Of a stretch of 64,000 bases of DNA, positions 35,885-44,988 are shown one piece after another. Made by a program: the position numbers and the translations under genes. How positions within the stretch are numbered: position 1 is the first letter of the stretch; each line of letters starts with the position of its first letter. Under the pieces are notes generated by a model that saw nothing but the letters and a program-made list of their open reading frames with translations, was not told where the DNA came from and searched no databases. Origin of the DNA: Acidovorax radicis N35 (lineage in GTDB: Bacteria; Pseudomonadota; Gammaproteobacteria; Burkholderiales; Burkholderiaceae_C); NCBI RefSeq assembly GCF_000204195.1, contig NZ_AFBG01000008.1, positions 102,885-166,884 on the forward strand, given 5' to 3'.

Positions 35885-36721
35885 ATGCAACGCACCACCT
35901 TTCCCTATAAGTCGCTTTGGGCTGGCCAGGCCTGCCTGGTACTGGCCACTTTCACCGTCCATGCTGCGGATGTGAGCATCACCCCGCCGCCCGGTGGAGG
36001 GTTCGTGATCAAGGGGCCCGCCAATACCGAGCGCCTGCGCGTGCAGGACTCCGGCGAAGTGCGGGTTCCCAGCTTGTCGGGAACCGCCAATACCAATGCC
36101 AATGTGCTGTGTTTTGACGGCCCGACCGGGCGGCTCGGCCAGTGTGCACCGGGCGTGACTGCGGGAGCCACCGGCGCCACGGGCCCAGCTGGCCTCACAG
36201 GGGCTACGGGCGCCACCGGTGCGACAGGCCCGGCTGGTCTGACGGGCGCAACAGGTGCAGCAGGCCCGACGGGGGCCACGGGCTCTGCGGGCGCGACCGG
36301 CGCTACCGGCCCTGCAGGAAGCCCTGGTGCGCAAGGAACAGCAGGTCTCACGGGCGCCACCGGAGCCACGGGCACGGTGGGCCCTGCAGGTGCCACAGGC
36401 GCCACGGGTGCGACCGGCCTCCCAGGCCCTGCGGGATCGCTCAATGTCAACGTGCGGACTGCATCCGGCACGGGAACGGCGGACAGCTGCAACGCGACCG
36501 CTTGCTGCCTGCCCGGGGAGAAGGTTGTAGGGGGCGGGTACGAGGGTGCCAGCGGTGCTGGCGGGATCGACGCGGGCGGCGTGTTCATCGCCGCCAACTA
36601 CCCCACGGTGGGCGGCACCTGCGGCGCTTCGGTGCAAAGTTGGAGCATTCGACTTCTGAACTCCTACCGTGTTCCCGCTTTGACCACCGCCTGCAGCGCT
36701 TACGCCATCTGCGCGCAATGA
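35885..36721 (+). CDS. Exported collagen-like protein
   Basis: A 278-residue protein with a signal peptide (about residues 1-27, ending TVHA). An N-terminal region of about 65 residues follows, then 31 uninterrupted Gly-X-Y triplets (residues 94-186, mostly GAT with some GPA and GLT), and a Cys-containing C-terminal domain ([17 protein letters not shown] ... [10 protein letters not shown]). Thr-rich triplets with little Pro are typical of bacterial collagen-like proteins, where Thr may be modified. The stop overlaps the next start (ATGA), so it is co-translated with the hydroxylase-like gene. A surface or extracellular fibre is likely. Confidence 0.85.
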   Translation: MQRTTFPYKSLWAGQACLVLATFTVHAADVSITPPPGGGFVIKGPANTERLRVQDSGEVRVPSLSGTANTNANVLCFDGPTGRLGQCAPGVTAGATGATGPAGLTGATGATGATGPAGLTGATGAAGPTGATGSAGATGATGPAGSPGAQGTAGLTGATGATGTVGPAGATGATGATGLPGPAGSLNVNVRTASGTGTADSCNATACCLPGEKVVGGGYEGASGAGGIDAGGVFIAANYPTVGGTCGASVQSWSIRLLNSYRVPALTTACSAYAICAQ

Positions 36722-37569
36722 CGTCTCCGGAATCCTCGCTTTCTTACCTGCAGCCGCAAGGCCTGATGGTGCAGGGCATGCGGACAGCCCGGCTGCCCTG
36801 GCGGTTTGACACCGCAGCCGCCCTGGCCGAGGTGAATGCCCTGCCTGCGTCCCTTTGGCGCACGCATTTCAACGAAGGCCGCCACGACGGCGGGTGGCAG
36901 GCGCTTGCGCTGCGTTCTGCGCCTGAGGCCCCCATCGACATCGTCCCTATTGATGTCGCGGCATCGGGCTATGCCAACACGCCCGCCCTGGAACAATGCC
37001 CCACGCTGTGCGCCATGCTGGACACCATGGCTTTGCCATGGAAGTCCGTGCGGCTCATGCAGTTGCTGCCGGGCTGCGAGATCAAGGAGCACACCGATGC
37101 CGGTGTGTGCGCAGCGCGTGGCGAGGCCCGCCTGCATGTGCCGCTGCAGACGGGCGAGCAGGTGTTCTTCCATGTTGATGGCGAGCGCATCCCGCTGCGG
37201 GTCGGCGAGTGCTGGTACGTGGATGTATCGCTCCCGCACCGCGTGCGCAACCGGGGCAGCCAGCCCCGGGTCCACCTGGTGGCGGACACTTCGGTGGACA
37301 TGCGCCTGTTCGAGGCCTTCCGCGCCAGCGATGGCGGCGATCCTCTGCCCGACCCCAGTGACCCGTGGAGCCAGTTCATCCGGTTTCGTGACTTTGTGGG
37401 AGCAGATGCAGAGTACTCCGCAAGGCTCAGCGCCATCACCAACACCACCGAGTTCGTGCACGAATCGGTGCGCATGGGGCTAGACGCGGGCTTTCAATTT
37501 GACGCATCGGATGTGGAGTCGGCCCTGAAGGCCGGGCGCCGCGCATGGGTGGAACAATGGATTCTGTGA
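36718..37569 (+). CDS. Aspartyl/asparaginyl beta-hydroxylase-like 2-oxoglutarate oxygenase
   Basis: A 283-residue protein of the Asp/Asn beta-hydroxylase family. The Fe(II) ligands are visible as HxD in EIKEHTDAG (about residue 124) and the distal His in SLPHRVRN (about 176); the 2-oxoglutarate Arg is probably that in RVHLVAD. The core strand pattern ([18 protein letters not shown]) fits the jelly-roll. The start overlaps the collagen stop by four bases. Members hydroxylate Asp/Asn side chains or lipid A fatty acids. Given the operon, the collagen-like or tail-collar protein is a possible substrate (inference). The C-terminal about 80 residues are not part of the core. Confidence 0.85.
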   Translation: MTSPESSLSYLQPQGLMVQGMRTARLPWRFDTAAALAEVNALPASLWRTHFNEGRHDGGWQALALRSAPEAPIDIVPIDVAASGYANTPALEQCPTLCAMLDTMALPWKSVRLMQLLPGCEIKEHTDAGVCAARGEARLHVPLQTGEQVFFHVDGERIPLRVGECWYVDVSLPHRVRNRGSQPRVHLVADTSVDMRLFEAFRASDGGDPLPDPSDPWSQFIRFRDFVGADAEYSARLSAITNTTEFVHESVRMGLDAGFQFDASDVESALKAGRRAWVEQWIL

Positions 37570-38585
37570 ACTTCAGCGGCTGGCGCCCGATCCGTTTTTA
37601 CATCGCCAAGGGCCAGGTGATGGTGGACTGGATCCGCTTGCTCGACGAGCCGCTGCGCGAGCCCTTCTTCCAGCACGGCATCCAGAGCCAGATGCAGCGC
37701 CCTTTCCATCTGGCGTTCCGGCGCCAGACGCCACTTCACGACCTGCTGGCCTGGCATGAACAGTCTCCGGGCCTCGATCCCTCGCTCGTCATCTTCCACG
37801 TGTCGCGCTGTGGCTCCACGCTCATCACGCAGGCGCTGGCCGAAAGTCCGCACCATCTGCAGCTGTCGGAGCCCGCTCCGGTGGACTTTCTGCTGCGCCA
37901 GGCCTTGCCCAGCGGGCTCATCGACAAGGCGCAGGTCGTGCGTGCACTGCGCGCATGGGTCAGCGCCTGGGCCCAGCGCTGCGACAGCGCCAGCCCACGG
38001 CTCGAATCCGTGAGCCTCAAGCTCGACGCCTGGAACACGGACAAAGCCCCGCTGGTGGCCGAGGCCTGGCCCGAAGCGCGCTGGGTGTTCCTCGCCCGGG
38101 AACCGCTGTCGGTGCTGGTTTCGCAAATGCGAGAGCGCGCATTTTTCTTGGTGCCGGGCACACTGGGCGCCTGCCTGGATGGCCTCAGCCTGCAGGAGCT
38201 GGCCGCCATGCACCCTGAGCTTTACTGCGCACGGGTGCTGGGCGATATCTATGCGGCCATGGCCCGGGAGTTCGACCCCGCACGCACGCTGCTGCTCGAC
38301 CATACCGAGCTGCCCGGCACCATCGAAACCAACGTGCTTGTGCACATGCGCTGGCCCATGTCCGCAGATGATCGTGTGCGGATGCGCGAACGCATCACGC
38401 GGCACGGCAAGCACCCCCACCAAGCCTATGTTCCAGACACGGAAACCAAACACAGCATGGCAAGCGACCATCTCCAATCCCTGACTGCACAATGGATCGC
38501 CCCTCACTACCAGAGGATTCAGGACTTGCGCCAGTCCCACCGTTCGGCGACCTCCCATCCGCTGGTTGAGGAGGCACTGCCATGA
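37545..38585 (+). CDS. Sulfotransferase-family protein
   Basis: A protein of about 346 residues with a PAPS-binding-like loop FHVSRCGSTLITQALAESP near residue 84, followed by LSEPAP and a downstream ARWVFLAREPLSVLVSQ segment near 180 that resembles the 3'-phosphate-binding motif. This is the pattern of bacterial sulfotransferase families, moving sulfate from PAPS to a hydroxyl or tyrosine. The ATG at 37545 and another at 37557 both overlap the end of the hydroxylase gene; the choice is uncertain. The stop overlaps the next start (ATGA). The acceptor is unknown; a protein of this operon is an inference. Confidence 0.8.
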   Translation: MGGTMDSVNFSGWRPIRFYIAKGQVMVDWIRLLDEPLREPFFQHGIQSQMQRPFHLAFRRQTPLHDLLAWHEQSPGLDPSLVIFHVSRCGSTLITQALAESPHHLQLSEPAPVDFLLRQALPSGLIDKAQVVRALRAWVSAWAQRCDSASPRLESVSLKLDAWNTDKAPLVAEAWPEARWVFLAREPLSVLVSQMRERAFFLVPGTLGACLDGLSLQELAAMHPELYCARVLGDIYAAMAREFDPARTLLLDHTELPGTIETNVLVHMRWPMSADDRVRMRERITRHGKHPHQAYVPDTETKHSMASDHLQSLTAQWIAPHYQRIQDLRQSHRSATSHPLVEEALP

Positions 38586-39772
38586 TCGCGCCCCTGCATC
38601 GGCGCCATTTCCTGGCCACGGGCGGAGCGGTGGCGGCCACCGGCGCCCAGCTCTCGGCACCTGTTCTCGCTTCCGTCGGCCCGACTCGCCCCCAGTGGCG
38701 CATTCTGGGCATCGCGCCTGCATCAGAAAAGCTGCCGCAGCTTGCACACGACTACCGGCAAGGCGTGGAGCTGGGCCTGGCACAGGCTGGCGCCTCGCAG
38801 GTCGGGCTGACCTGGCTGTCGGCAGGCCCCTTGCCTGGAGCTCCTGCCAAGGCCATCGGGTCCGCACTGCAGGACGGCAAGATCGATGCCGTGATGGGGT
38901 GGATGCCCCCTTTGCTGGCAAAAAAGGTATTGGCCCTGACGGAAAAGGCCGGTGTGCCCCTCTGGATCAGCGACAGCGGGGCCGACATCGCAGCCCCTTC
39001 GGAGCACCACCCCCTGCAGGTTCGCCACAGTCTCGAGCTGTGCGCCATGGCATCTGCCCTGGCCGACACAGTGCATGCGCAATGTGGCCCACGCGCTTTC
39101 CTGTCGATGGGCTGGCACGAGTCGGGGTATGACTTCATCCAGGCCTTCCAGCACCGCTGGCGCTCATTGGGCGGGCAGATCGTGGGCCGCCACATTGCAG
39201 GCGCACCAGGACGCTCACCAGAGTTTGGTGACCTGAAACAGGCGATTGTTTCGCAGCAACCCGACGTGGTGATTGCGTTGTTCTCCGGCTCTCAGGCGAA
39301 CCGTTTTACCCAATGGTGGCAAGCCCAGACGGCCTCGCTGCGCACCGAATTGGCGGGGTTTCCCTGGCTTTCCGATGGCGCCTCGGGCGTTCGTGCATGG
39401 ACCGTGGCAAGCTGGCCCACCGCCAACATCGCAGAGCCTGGTTGGAAGGCCGGCTTCGCACAGGCAGGCCTTGCGTGGACCGCTGGCGCACTGCTGGGTG
39501 CCGAGGCGGGCTTCAGCCTGGGCACCGCCCTGGCGGCGGCCACCCCGGGGACCAGCGCACACGACCTTTGGGCAACGCTGCACACAGCCTCGCTAACCGG
39601 CCCTCGCGGTGTACGCAGGTGGGCCGATACCGCCAGTGACAGCGTCGGCCCGCTGTGGGAGCGCTCCACCGTGCTCAATGCCCAGGCTTGGCGTGAGCGC
39701 CAAGCCTATCCCGCCCTCTCCGTGTCCTCAGCCGCACATGGCGGCTGGACAACCGGCTATTTTTTGACTTGA
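38582..39772 (+). CDS. Periplasmic binding protein-like (branched-chain amino-acid type)
   Basis: A 396-residue protein with a twin-arginine-like leader (HRRHFLATGGAVAATGAQLSAPVLA) and a type-1 periplasmic-binding fold (VELGLAQAGASQVGLTWLSAGPL, VDAVMGW-type strand, DSGADIAAPSEHHP, PDVVIALFSGSQANRF). It resembles ligand-binding proteins of the Leu/Ile/Val family, but no permease is nearby, so it may sense or hold a ligand rather than feed a transporter. It overlaps the sulfotransferase stop by four bases. A Tat-type signal would mean export in folded form; the RR-x-FL match is suggestive only. Confidence 0.8.
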   Translation: MIAPLHRRHFLATGGAVAATGAQLSAPVLASVGPTRPQWRILGIAPASEKLPQLAHDYRQGVELGLAQAGASQVGLTWLSAGPLPGAPAKAIGSALQDGKIDAVMGWMPPLLAKKVLALTEKAGVPLWISDSGADIAAPSEHHPLQVRHSLELCAMASALADTVHAQCGPRAFLSMGWHESGYDFIQAFQHRWRSLGGQIVGRHIAGAPGRSPEFGDLKQAIVSQQPDVVIALFSGSQANRFTQWWQAQTASLRTELAGFPWLSDGASGVRAWTVASWPTANIAEPGWKAGFAQAGLAWTAGALLGAEAGFSLGTALAAATPGTSAHDLWATLHTASLTGPRGVRRWADTASDSVGPLWERSTVLNAQAWRERQAYPALSVSSAAHGGWTTGYFLT

Positions 39773-39784
39773 CGAGGAATACCT

Positions 39785-40324
39785 ATGAATCCAATGATGG
39801 GTGAAATCAGAATGTTCTCGGGCACTTTCGCCCCGAGGAATTGGGCGTTCTGCAATGGCCAGCTTCTCAGCATCTCCCAAAACTCCGCACTGTTTGCCAT
39901 TCTCGGTACCACCTACGGCGGCGACGGGGTAAACACCTTTGCACTGCCGGACTTGCGCGGCCGGGTCCCGGTCGGCACAGGACAGGGGCCGGGGTTTCCT
40001 CCAGTGCTCGTGGGTGAGATTGGGGGCGAGCGCACCCAGACACTCAACAGCACGCAAATGCCAGCCCATGTGCACACAGCCCCTGCCCCACTGGCATCTA
40101 CTACCCTGGGCACTCAGCAGGAACCCGGCGCCACGGCCATACCAGCCGGGTCCAACCAGCGCAATGCGCAATACGCGGCAAGCGGTACCGCCAATACCCA
40201 ACTGCCCATGAGCAGCACAACGACCGGCAGTGCCGGGGGCAATCAGCCGTTTTCCATCATGCAGCCCCATCTGGGCATGAACTACATCATTGCCCTGGAA
40301 GGCGTATTTCCGTCCAGAAACTGA
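39785..40324 (+). CDS. Phage tail-collar/microcystin-dependent protein
   Basis: A 179-residue protein with the tail-collar domain (MGEIRMFSGTFAPRNWAFCNGQLLSISQNSALFAILGTTYGGDG, in parts, then TFALPDLRGRVPVGTG) and a C-terminal QPHLGMNYIIALEGVFP signature of microcystin-dependent-type proteins. There is no signal peptide and no other phage gene nearby. GAGGA precedes the ATG; the gene is 12 bp after the binding-protein stop and ends the operon at a strong terminator. Such proteins recur beside sulfotransferase- and hydroxylase-like genes in other bacteria (my recall, unverified). Function unknown. Confidence 0.85.
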   Translation: MNPMMGEIRMFSGTFAPRNWAFCNGQLLSISQNSALFAILGTTYGGDGVNTFALPDLRGRVPVGTGQGPGFPPVLVGEIGGERTQTLNSTQMPAHVHTAPAPLASTTLGTQQEPGATAIPAGSNQRNAQYAASGTANTQLPMSSTTTGSAGGNQPFSIMQPHLGMNYIIALEGVFPSRN

Positions 40325-40351
40325 GCGAAACCGCCCCGCGAGACGGGTGCA

Positions 40352-40384
40352 AAAAAGGGCAAACGCTTGCGTTTGCCCTTTTTG
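40352..40384. terminator. Strong Rho-independent terminator of the collagen operon
   Basis: Arms GGGCAAACGC and GCGTTTGCCC with a TT loop, preceded by A-run and followed by T-run. It separates the collagen operon from mmsA. Confidence 0.9.
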
Positions 40385-40588
40385 TTTTGCGGTGCCCGGC
40401 CCCACTACCCGCCGCAGAGATGCGATGGCACCCGCCGGATATGCCGCAGCCAAGACGACCATCGTCCGAATGTGCATAAAAGCACATTGAACTTGCAGTT
40501 TGCCGCATTGTAATTACATATTTGCACGCATAACATGCACGGGTTGGCCTGCATTGCGGGCCCTTTCCAACCCCCCGGAGACAAACCC

Positions 40589-42112
40589 ATGAACGCACCC
40601 ACCAACGTGGCCGCACTGGCCCCCACCGTCAAGCTGCTGATCGGCGGCCAGTTCGTCGAGTCCAAGACCACCGAATGGCGCGACGTGGTCAACCCCGCCA
40701 CGCAGCAGGTGCTGGCCCGCGTGCCCTTTGCCACGGCCGAAGAAATCGATGCCGCCGTGGCATCGGCCAAGGAAGCGTTCAAGACCTGGAAGAAGACGCC
40801 CATCGGCACCCGCGCCCGCATCTTCCTCAAGTACCAGCAGCTCATCCGCGAAAACATGGCCGAGCTGGCCGCGATCCTCACGGCAGAACAAGGCAAGACC
40901 CTGCCGGACGCCGAAGGTGACGTATTCCGTGGCCTCGAAGTGGTCGAACACGCTGCCAGCATCGGCAACCTGCAGCTGGGCGAGCTGGCCAACAACGTGG
41001 CCGGTGGCGTCGATACCTACACTCTGCTGCAGCCGCTGGGCGTGTGCGCGGGCATCACCCCCTTCAACTTCCCGGCCATGATCCCGCTGTGGATGTTCCC
41101 CATGGCGATTGCCACGGGCAACACCTTCGTGCTCAAGCCCTCCGAGCAGGACCCCATGGTGACCATGCGCCTGGTCGAATTGGCGCTCGAAGCCGGCATT
41201 CCACCCGGTGTGCTCAACGTGATCCACGGCGGCGAAATGGCCGTCAACGCGATCTGCGACCACAAGGACATCAAGGCAGTCTCCTTCGTGGGCTCCACCA
41301 AGGTGGGCACCCATGTGTACAACCGCGCCACCCTGGCCGGCAAGCGTGCGCAATGCATGATGGGCGCCAAGAACCACGCCATCATCCTGCCCGACGCGAA
41401 CAAGGAACAGTCGCTCAACGCCATCGCCGGTGCCGCATTTGGCGCAGCCGGCCAGCGCTGCATGGCCCTGCCCGTGGTGGTGCTGGTGGGCGAGGCGCAA
41501 AAGTGGATTCCCGAGCTGGTGGCCAAGGCCAAGACGCTCAAGGTCAACGGCGGCACCGAAAAGGGCACGGACGTGGGCCCACTGGTCTCCTGTGCAGCTT
41601 TGGCCCGTGTGGAAAGCCTGATCGAACGCGGCATTGCCGACGGCGCCACGCTGGAGCTGGACGGCCGCAAGCCCACGGTGCCCGGCTATGAAAAGGGCAA
41701 CTTCGTGGGCCCGACGATCTTCTCGAACGTGAAGCCCGGCATGGCCATCTACGACCAGGAAATCTTTGGCCCCGTGCTGGCCCTGGTGCCCGCCGCCGAC
41801 ATCGATGAAGCCATCGAGTTCATCAACAGCAACCCGAATGGCAACGGCACCGCCATCTTCACCCAGTCGGGTGCGGCTGCACGCAAGTTCCAGGAAGAGA
41901 TCGATGTGGGCCAGGTCGGCATCAACGTGCCAATCCCCGTGCCAGTGCCGTTGTTCTCGTTCACGGGTTCGCGCGCGTCCAAACTGGGCGACCTGGGCCC
42001 TTACGGCAAGCAGGTCGTCATGTTCTACACGCAGACCAAGACGGTGACGGCCCGCTGGTTTGATGACAGCACCACGTCGCATGGTGTGAACACAACGATT
42101 AGCTTGAAGTGA
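40589..42112 (+). CDS. mmsA: CoA-acylating methylmalonate-semialdehyde dehydrogenase
   Basis: A 507-residue aldehyde dehydrogenase. The catalytic Cys is in [12 protein letters not shown] (about C291), the form typical of methylmalonate-semialdehyde dehydrogenase, which makes propionyl-CoA from methylmalonate semialdehyde with CoA and NAD in valine degradation. NAD-binding segments [12 protein letters not shown] and [15 protein letters not shown] are present. CCGGAGA precedes the ATG at 40589. It begins the valine-degradation group with the acyl-CoA dehydrogenase and mmsB downstream; LysR control is likely from the gene at 34513-35418. Confidence 0.94.
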   Translation: MNAPTNVAALAPTVKLLIGGQFVESKTTEWRDVVNPATQQVLARVPFATAEEIDAAVASAKEAFKTWKKTPIGTRARIFLKYQQLIRENMAELAAILTAEQGKTLPDAEGDVFRGLEVVEHAASIGNLQLGELANNVAGGVDTYTLLQPLGVCAGITPFNFPAMIPLWMFPMAIATGNTFVLKPSEQDPMVTMRLVELALEAGIPPGVLNVIHGGEMAVNAICDHKDIKAVSFVGSTKVGTHVYNRATLAGKRAQCMMGAKNHAIILPDANKEQSLNAIAGAAFGAAGQRCMALPVVVLVGEAQKWIPELVAKAKTLKVNGGTEKGTDVGPLVSCAALARVESLIERGIADGATLELDGRKPTVPGYEKGNFVGPTIFSNVKPGMAIYDQEIFGPVLALVPAADIDEAIEFINSNPNGNGTAIFTQSGAAARKFQEEIDVGQVGINVPIPVPVPLFSFTGSRASKLGDLGPYGKQVVMFYTQTKTVTARWFDDSTTSHGVNTTISLK

Positions 42113-42114
42113 CA

Positions 42115-42240
42115 TCCCCCTGAGGCGCTGCGCGCCTTCCCCCTTCTCTCGCGCTTTGCGTGGGAAGGGGGACGCCACCCGTGCCTGAACCGTGAGATGG
42201 CGGCCCTTGCACGGTGGCACTGGCCCGGGCCGCGCCGGTT
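42115..42240. repeat. REP-like GC-rich repeat, copy 2
   Basis: CCCCCTGAGGCGCTGCGCGCC, then a CTTCCCCCTTCT...GGAAGGGGGACGCC hairpin, ending GGCGGCCCTTGCACGGTGGC and GGCCGCGCC. It shares blocks with the copies at 50115 and 52930 and lies between mmsA and the LprI-like gene. Confidence 0.7.
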
Positions 42241-42272
42241 TCAACGACTGCGCGCGGTGGTAAAAGCGGGGC

Positions 42273-42689
42273 ATGCAAATTGATCTGACAACGATGCGGG
42301 GATGGGCCATGGTCTTCGGTGCTGCTTGCGCGATGCTGATGGGTGCTGATGCCCACGCACAGGCCGGTGCTGCCTGCAAACCCGGCGGCACGGTGGAAGA
42401 AACCAACGCCTGCGCCGTGCAAGCCTTCCAGGCGGCAGACACCGAGATCGCTATCCTCTACGGCGACGTGATGCGCGCCCTGTCGGCCCACGAACGGCCC
42501 CAGCTGCGGCAGGAGCACACGGCCTGGCAACGCGAGCGCACCACGCGCTGCAAGCAGGCGCAGCGCAGCACCGAATCGCAACCCCAGTGGCCGCGTCTGT
42601 ACCACGAGTGCCTCACGGCCGAAACCCAGGCGCGCCGCAAAGGCCTGATGCGCTGGCTCACGCTGGACCACCCGTCCGCCAAGCCCTGA
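42273..42689 (+). CDS. Exported LprI/DUF1311-like protein
   Basis: A 138-residue protein with a signal peptide (ends ADAHAQA) and two Cys pairs (ACKPGGTVEETNACA, TTRCKQAQR...YHECL) spaced as in the DUF1311/LprI-N family, small disulfide-rich periplasmic proteins. One member inhibits lysozyme; that function is not established for this one. An alternative start at the Met eight residues in is possible. It sits between mmsA and the acyl-CoA dehydrogenase gene with no obvious link to valine degradation. Confidence 0.7.
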   Translation: MQIDLTTMRGWAMVFGAACAMLMGADAHAQAGAACKPGGTVEETNACAVQAFQAADTEIAILYGDVMRALSAHERPQLRQEHTAWQRERTTRCKQAQRSTESQPQWPRLYHECLTAETQARRKGLMRWLTLDHPSAKP

Positions 42690-42734
42690 GCAAGGCCCCC
42701 AGAACAACAAGAACTGACGACGAGACAGAACACC

Positions 42735-43901
42735 ATGGACTTTGAACTCACCGAAGAACAACGCGCCTTTGCCCAGACGGCCCGCGACTTTGCACAAGCC
42801 GAGTTCGCGCCCCACGCGGCGTTGTGGGACGCTGAAGGTATCTTCCCCAAGGAAGCTATCGCCAAGGCGGGCGAGCTGGGCTTTTGTGGCCTGTACGCGC
42901 CCGAGAACGCGGGTGGCCTCGCCCTGCCGCGCCTGGACGCCACCCTGGTGTTCGAGGAAATGGCCGCCATCGACCCCAGCACCACCGCCTTCATCACCAT
43001 CCACAACATGGCCACCTGGATGCTGGGCACCTGGGCCACCCCCGCCGTCCGCGATCACTGGGGGCCGCTGCTGACCACGGGTGAAAAGCTCGCGTCGTAC
43101 TGTTTGACCGAGCCCGGTGCTGGCTCGGACGCCGCCTCGCTCAAGACCCGGGCCGAGCTGGTGGGGAACGAATACATCATTAACGGCAGCAAGGCCTTCA
43201 TCAGCGGCGCAGGCAGCACCGATGTGCTGGTGCTCATGGCACGCACTGGCGACGCGGCCTCGGGCGCCAGCGGCATCAGCGCCTTTGCCGTGCCAGCCGA
43301 TGCGCCCGGCATCACCTACGGCAAGAAGGAACACAAGATGGGCTGGAACAGCCAGCCCACGCGCACCATCAGTTTTGACAACGTGCGCATCCCTGCCGAC
43401 CACCTGCTGGGCCGCGAGGGCGAAGGCTTCAAGATCGCCATGAAGGGCCTGGACGGCGGCCGCATCAACATCGCCACCTGCTCGGTGGGCGCGGCGCAAG
43501 GCGCGCTCAACGCCGCCCAGCAGTACATGCAAGACCGCAAGCAGTTCGGCAAACCCATCGCCAGCTTCCAGGCGCTGCAGTTCAAGCTGGCCGACATGGC
43601 CACCGAGCTGGTCGCCGCCCGCCAGATGGTGCGCCTGGCCGCCAGCAAGCTCGACGCCGGTGCGCGCGACGCATCCACCTACTGCGCCATGGCCAAGCGC
43701 TTTGCCACCGACGCAGGCTTCACCGTCATCAACGACGCCCTGCAGTTGCACGGTGGCTACGGCTACATCCGCGAATACCCGCTGGAGCGCCTGCTGCGCG
43801 ACGCCCGTGTGCACCAGATCCTGGAAGGCACCAACGAAATCATGCGGGTCATCATTGCGCGGCGCATGCTGGATGGGGATGCGACGGAGGCGATTCGCTA
43901 A
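42735..43901 (+). CDS. Isobutyryl-CoA dehydrogenase-type acyl-CoA dehydrogenase
   Basis: A 388-residue flavoprotein. FAD/substrate motifs: CLTEPGAGSDAASLKT near residue 122, KAFISGAGSTDVLVLMA near 155, GGYGYIREYPLERLLRDARV near 340, with the catalytic Glu in LEGTNEIMR (about E364). Similarity in the active-site helix and the setting between mmsA and mmsB point to isobutyryl-CoA as substrate in valine catabolism. It starts at the ATG at 42735, 45 bp after the LprI-like gene. Confidence 0.9.
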   Translation: MDFELTEEQRAFAQTARDFAQAEFAPHAALWDAEGIFPKEAIAKAGELGFCGLYAPENAGGLALPRLDATLVFEEMAAIDPSTTAFITIHNMATWMLGTWATPAVRDHWGPLLTTGEKLASYCLTEPGAGSDAASLKTRAELVGNEYIINGSKAFISGAGSTDVLVLMARTGDAASGASGISAFAVPADAPGITYGKKEHKMGWNSQPTRTISFDNVRIPADHLLGREGEGFKIAMKGLDGGRINIATCSVGAAQGALNAAQQYMQDRKQFGKPIASFQALQFKLADMATELVAARQMVRLAASKLDAGARDASTYCAMAKRFATDAGFTVINDALQLHGGYGYIREYPLERLLRDARVHQILEGTNEIMRVIIARRMLDGDATEAIR

Positions 43902-43908
43902 GCGGTTA

Positions 43909-43954
43909 CTCCTATTTTCATAGCTGTTAGCGCTTATCCAACGGGCGGTAGCAG
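43909..43954. repeat. Dispersed intergenic repeat, copy 5 (reversed)
   Basis: TCATAGCTGTTAGCGCTT-ATCCAACGGGCGGTAGC: the family stems in the opposite orientation (AT-rich stem first). It lies just past the acyl-CoA dehydrogenase stop. Confidence 0.65.
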
Positions 43955-43973
43955 CACATTTGAATCAGAACCC

Positions 43974-44438
43974 ATGCCCGCCCGCCCCCTCTCCGACGAA
44001 ACCCTGCACCTGATCGACGCCGTGCGCACGGCGCTCGCGCACCGCAGCGACGTGGAAGAGCGGACCATGTTCGGCTGCTACTGCTTCTTTGTGGACGGCA
44101 AGCTGTGCATTGGCATCAAAGGTGAAGAGCTGCTGGTGCGCCTGCCACCGGACCGCCACGCCGAACTGCAAGAGATGCAGAACACCCGCGAACTCTCGCC
44201 CGGCGGCGGCATGCAGGGCTACTTCTGGGTGGAACCCAACGGCTACGCCACACGCGCGCAGTGGAACTACTGGGTCGAAGAAGCCCTGGCTTACAACCCG
44301 CTGGCCAAGGCCTCGCCGCGCAAGAAGAAAACAGCCAACACCCCGGCTGCAGCGAAGAAAGCACCCGCCAGCACCGACACCAAGCCGAAGACAAAAGCCG
44401 CCGCGAAGAAGCACAGCATCTTCGAAGCCGACGACTGA
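43974..44438 (+). CDS. TfoX N-terminal-domain protein with a basic tail
   Basis: A 154-residue protein. Residues 1-105 match the TfoX/Sxy N-terminal domain (EERTMFGCYCFFVDGKLCIGIKGEELLVRL, YFWVEPNGY). The last about 40 residues are Lys/Ala-rich (SPRKKKTANTPAAAKKAP ... KTKAAAKKHSIFEADD), histone-like and probably DNA- or RNA-binding. The C-terminal TfoX domain is missing. A competence role is known for full-length Sxy, not for this form. It is followed by a DUF488 gene 30 bp downstream. Confidence 0.8.
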   Translation: MPARPLSDETLHLIDAVRTALAHRSDVEERTMFGCYCFFVDGKLCIGIKGEELLVRLPPDRHAELQEMQNTRELSPGGGMQGYFWVEPNGYATRAQWNYWVEEALAYNPLAKASPRKKKTANTPAAAKKAPASTDTKPKTKAAAKKHSIFEADD

Positions 44439-44468
44439 TCTGCCCCACCCCACCCGGAGCCCACCACC

Positions 44469-44870
44469 ATGCCCCTTCGCATCGTCCGCCTCGGCACCCC
44501 GCGCGCCGCCGGGGAAGGCACCCGCATCGGCACCGTGCGCCGCCCGCCGCGTGGCGTGCCCAAGGCCGAGTTTGCCAGTCGCGACTTCTACGACGTGTGG
44601 TACCCCCTGCTCTCCCCCAGCGCCGACCTCATGGCCCAGGGCCAGCAGGTGCCCACCGGCCAAGAAGGCGACAAGGCGTGGGAGGCCTTCGCCAAACAGT
44701 TCCGCAAGGAACTGGCCCAGCCCGAGGCCAGCCGCACGCTCGATTTGCTGGCCGCGCTGTCGCACCACAGCGCCATGTCGCTGGGCTGCTACTGCGAGGA
44801 CGAAGCCCGCTGCCACCGCTCGGTGCTGCGCGCCGAGCTGGCCCAGCGCGGGGCCGACATCAGCCCCTAG
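44469..44870 (+). CDS. DUF488 (YeaO-type) protein
   Basis: A 133-residue DUF488-family protein, with the motif GCYCEDEARCHRSVLRAEL near the end (Cys-His pattern) that marks this family. Function unknown; the fold is small alpha/beta. It lies between the TfoX-like gene and mmsB, both on the same strand, and probably shares their transcript. The start ATG at 44469 is preceded by a CCCGGAG-like sequence. Confidence 0.75.
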   Translation: MPLRIVRLGTPRAAGEGTRIGTVRRPPRGVPKAEFASRDFYDVWYPLLSPSADLMAQGQQVPTGQEGDKAWEAFAKQFRKELAQPEASRTLDLLAALSHHSAMSLGCYCEDEARCHRSVLRAELAQRGADISP

Positions 44871-44891
44871 ATTTCAAGCTTTTTAGGCCAT

Positions 44892-44935
44892 TACCGCTCG
44901 ATGGACAAGCCTTTCTAGCTATCAAATTCATACCA
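44892..44935. repeat. Dispersed intergenic repeat, copy 6 (diverged)
   Basis: ACCGCTCGATGGACAAGC followed by CTAGCTATCAAATTCATA. It keeps the two-stem layout with mismatches. It lies between the DUF488 gene and mmsB. Confidence 0.5.
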
Positions 44936-44988
44936 AACCTACACACCTTCCCTTTCACCATCACAACGACATCCAGGAGCAACACAGC

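Noticed and set aside
36164..36442. Simple-sequence repeat instead of a gene
   Set aside because: The repeats encode regular Gly-X-Y triplets with varied codons, between a signal peptide and a Cys-containing domain, so it is a collagen-like gene.
39785..40324. Prophage remnant, suggested by the tail-collar protein
   Set aside because: No capsid, terminase, lysis or integrase genes are near, and the gene lies in an operon with non-phage enzymes. Microcystin-dependent-type proteins are commonly non-phage.
40514..42442. A 642-codon minus-strand frame opposite mmsA
   Set aside because: Antisense shadow; no recognisable protein features, while mmsA is complete.
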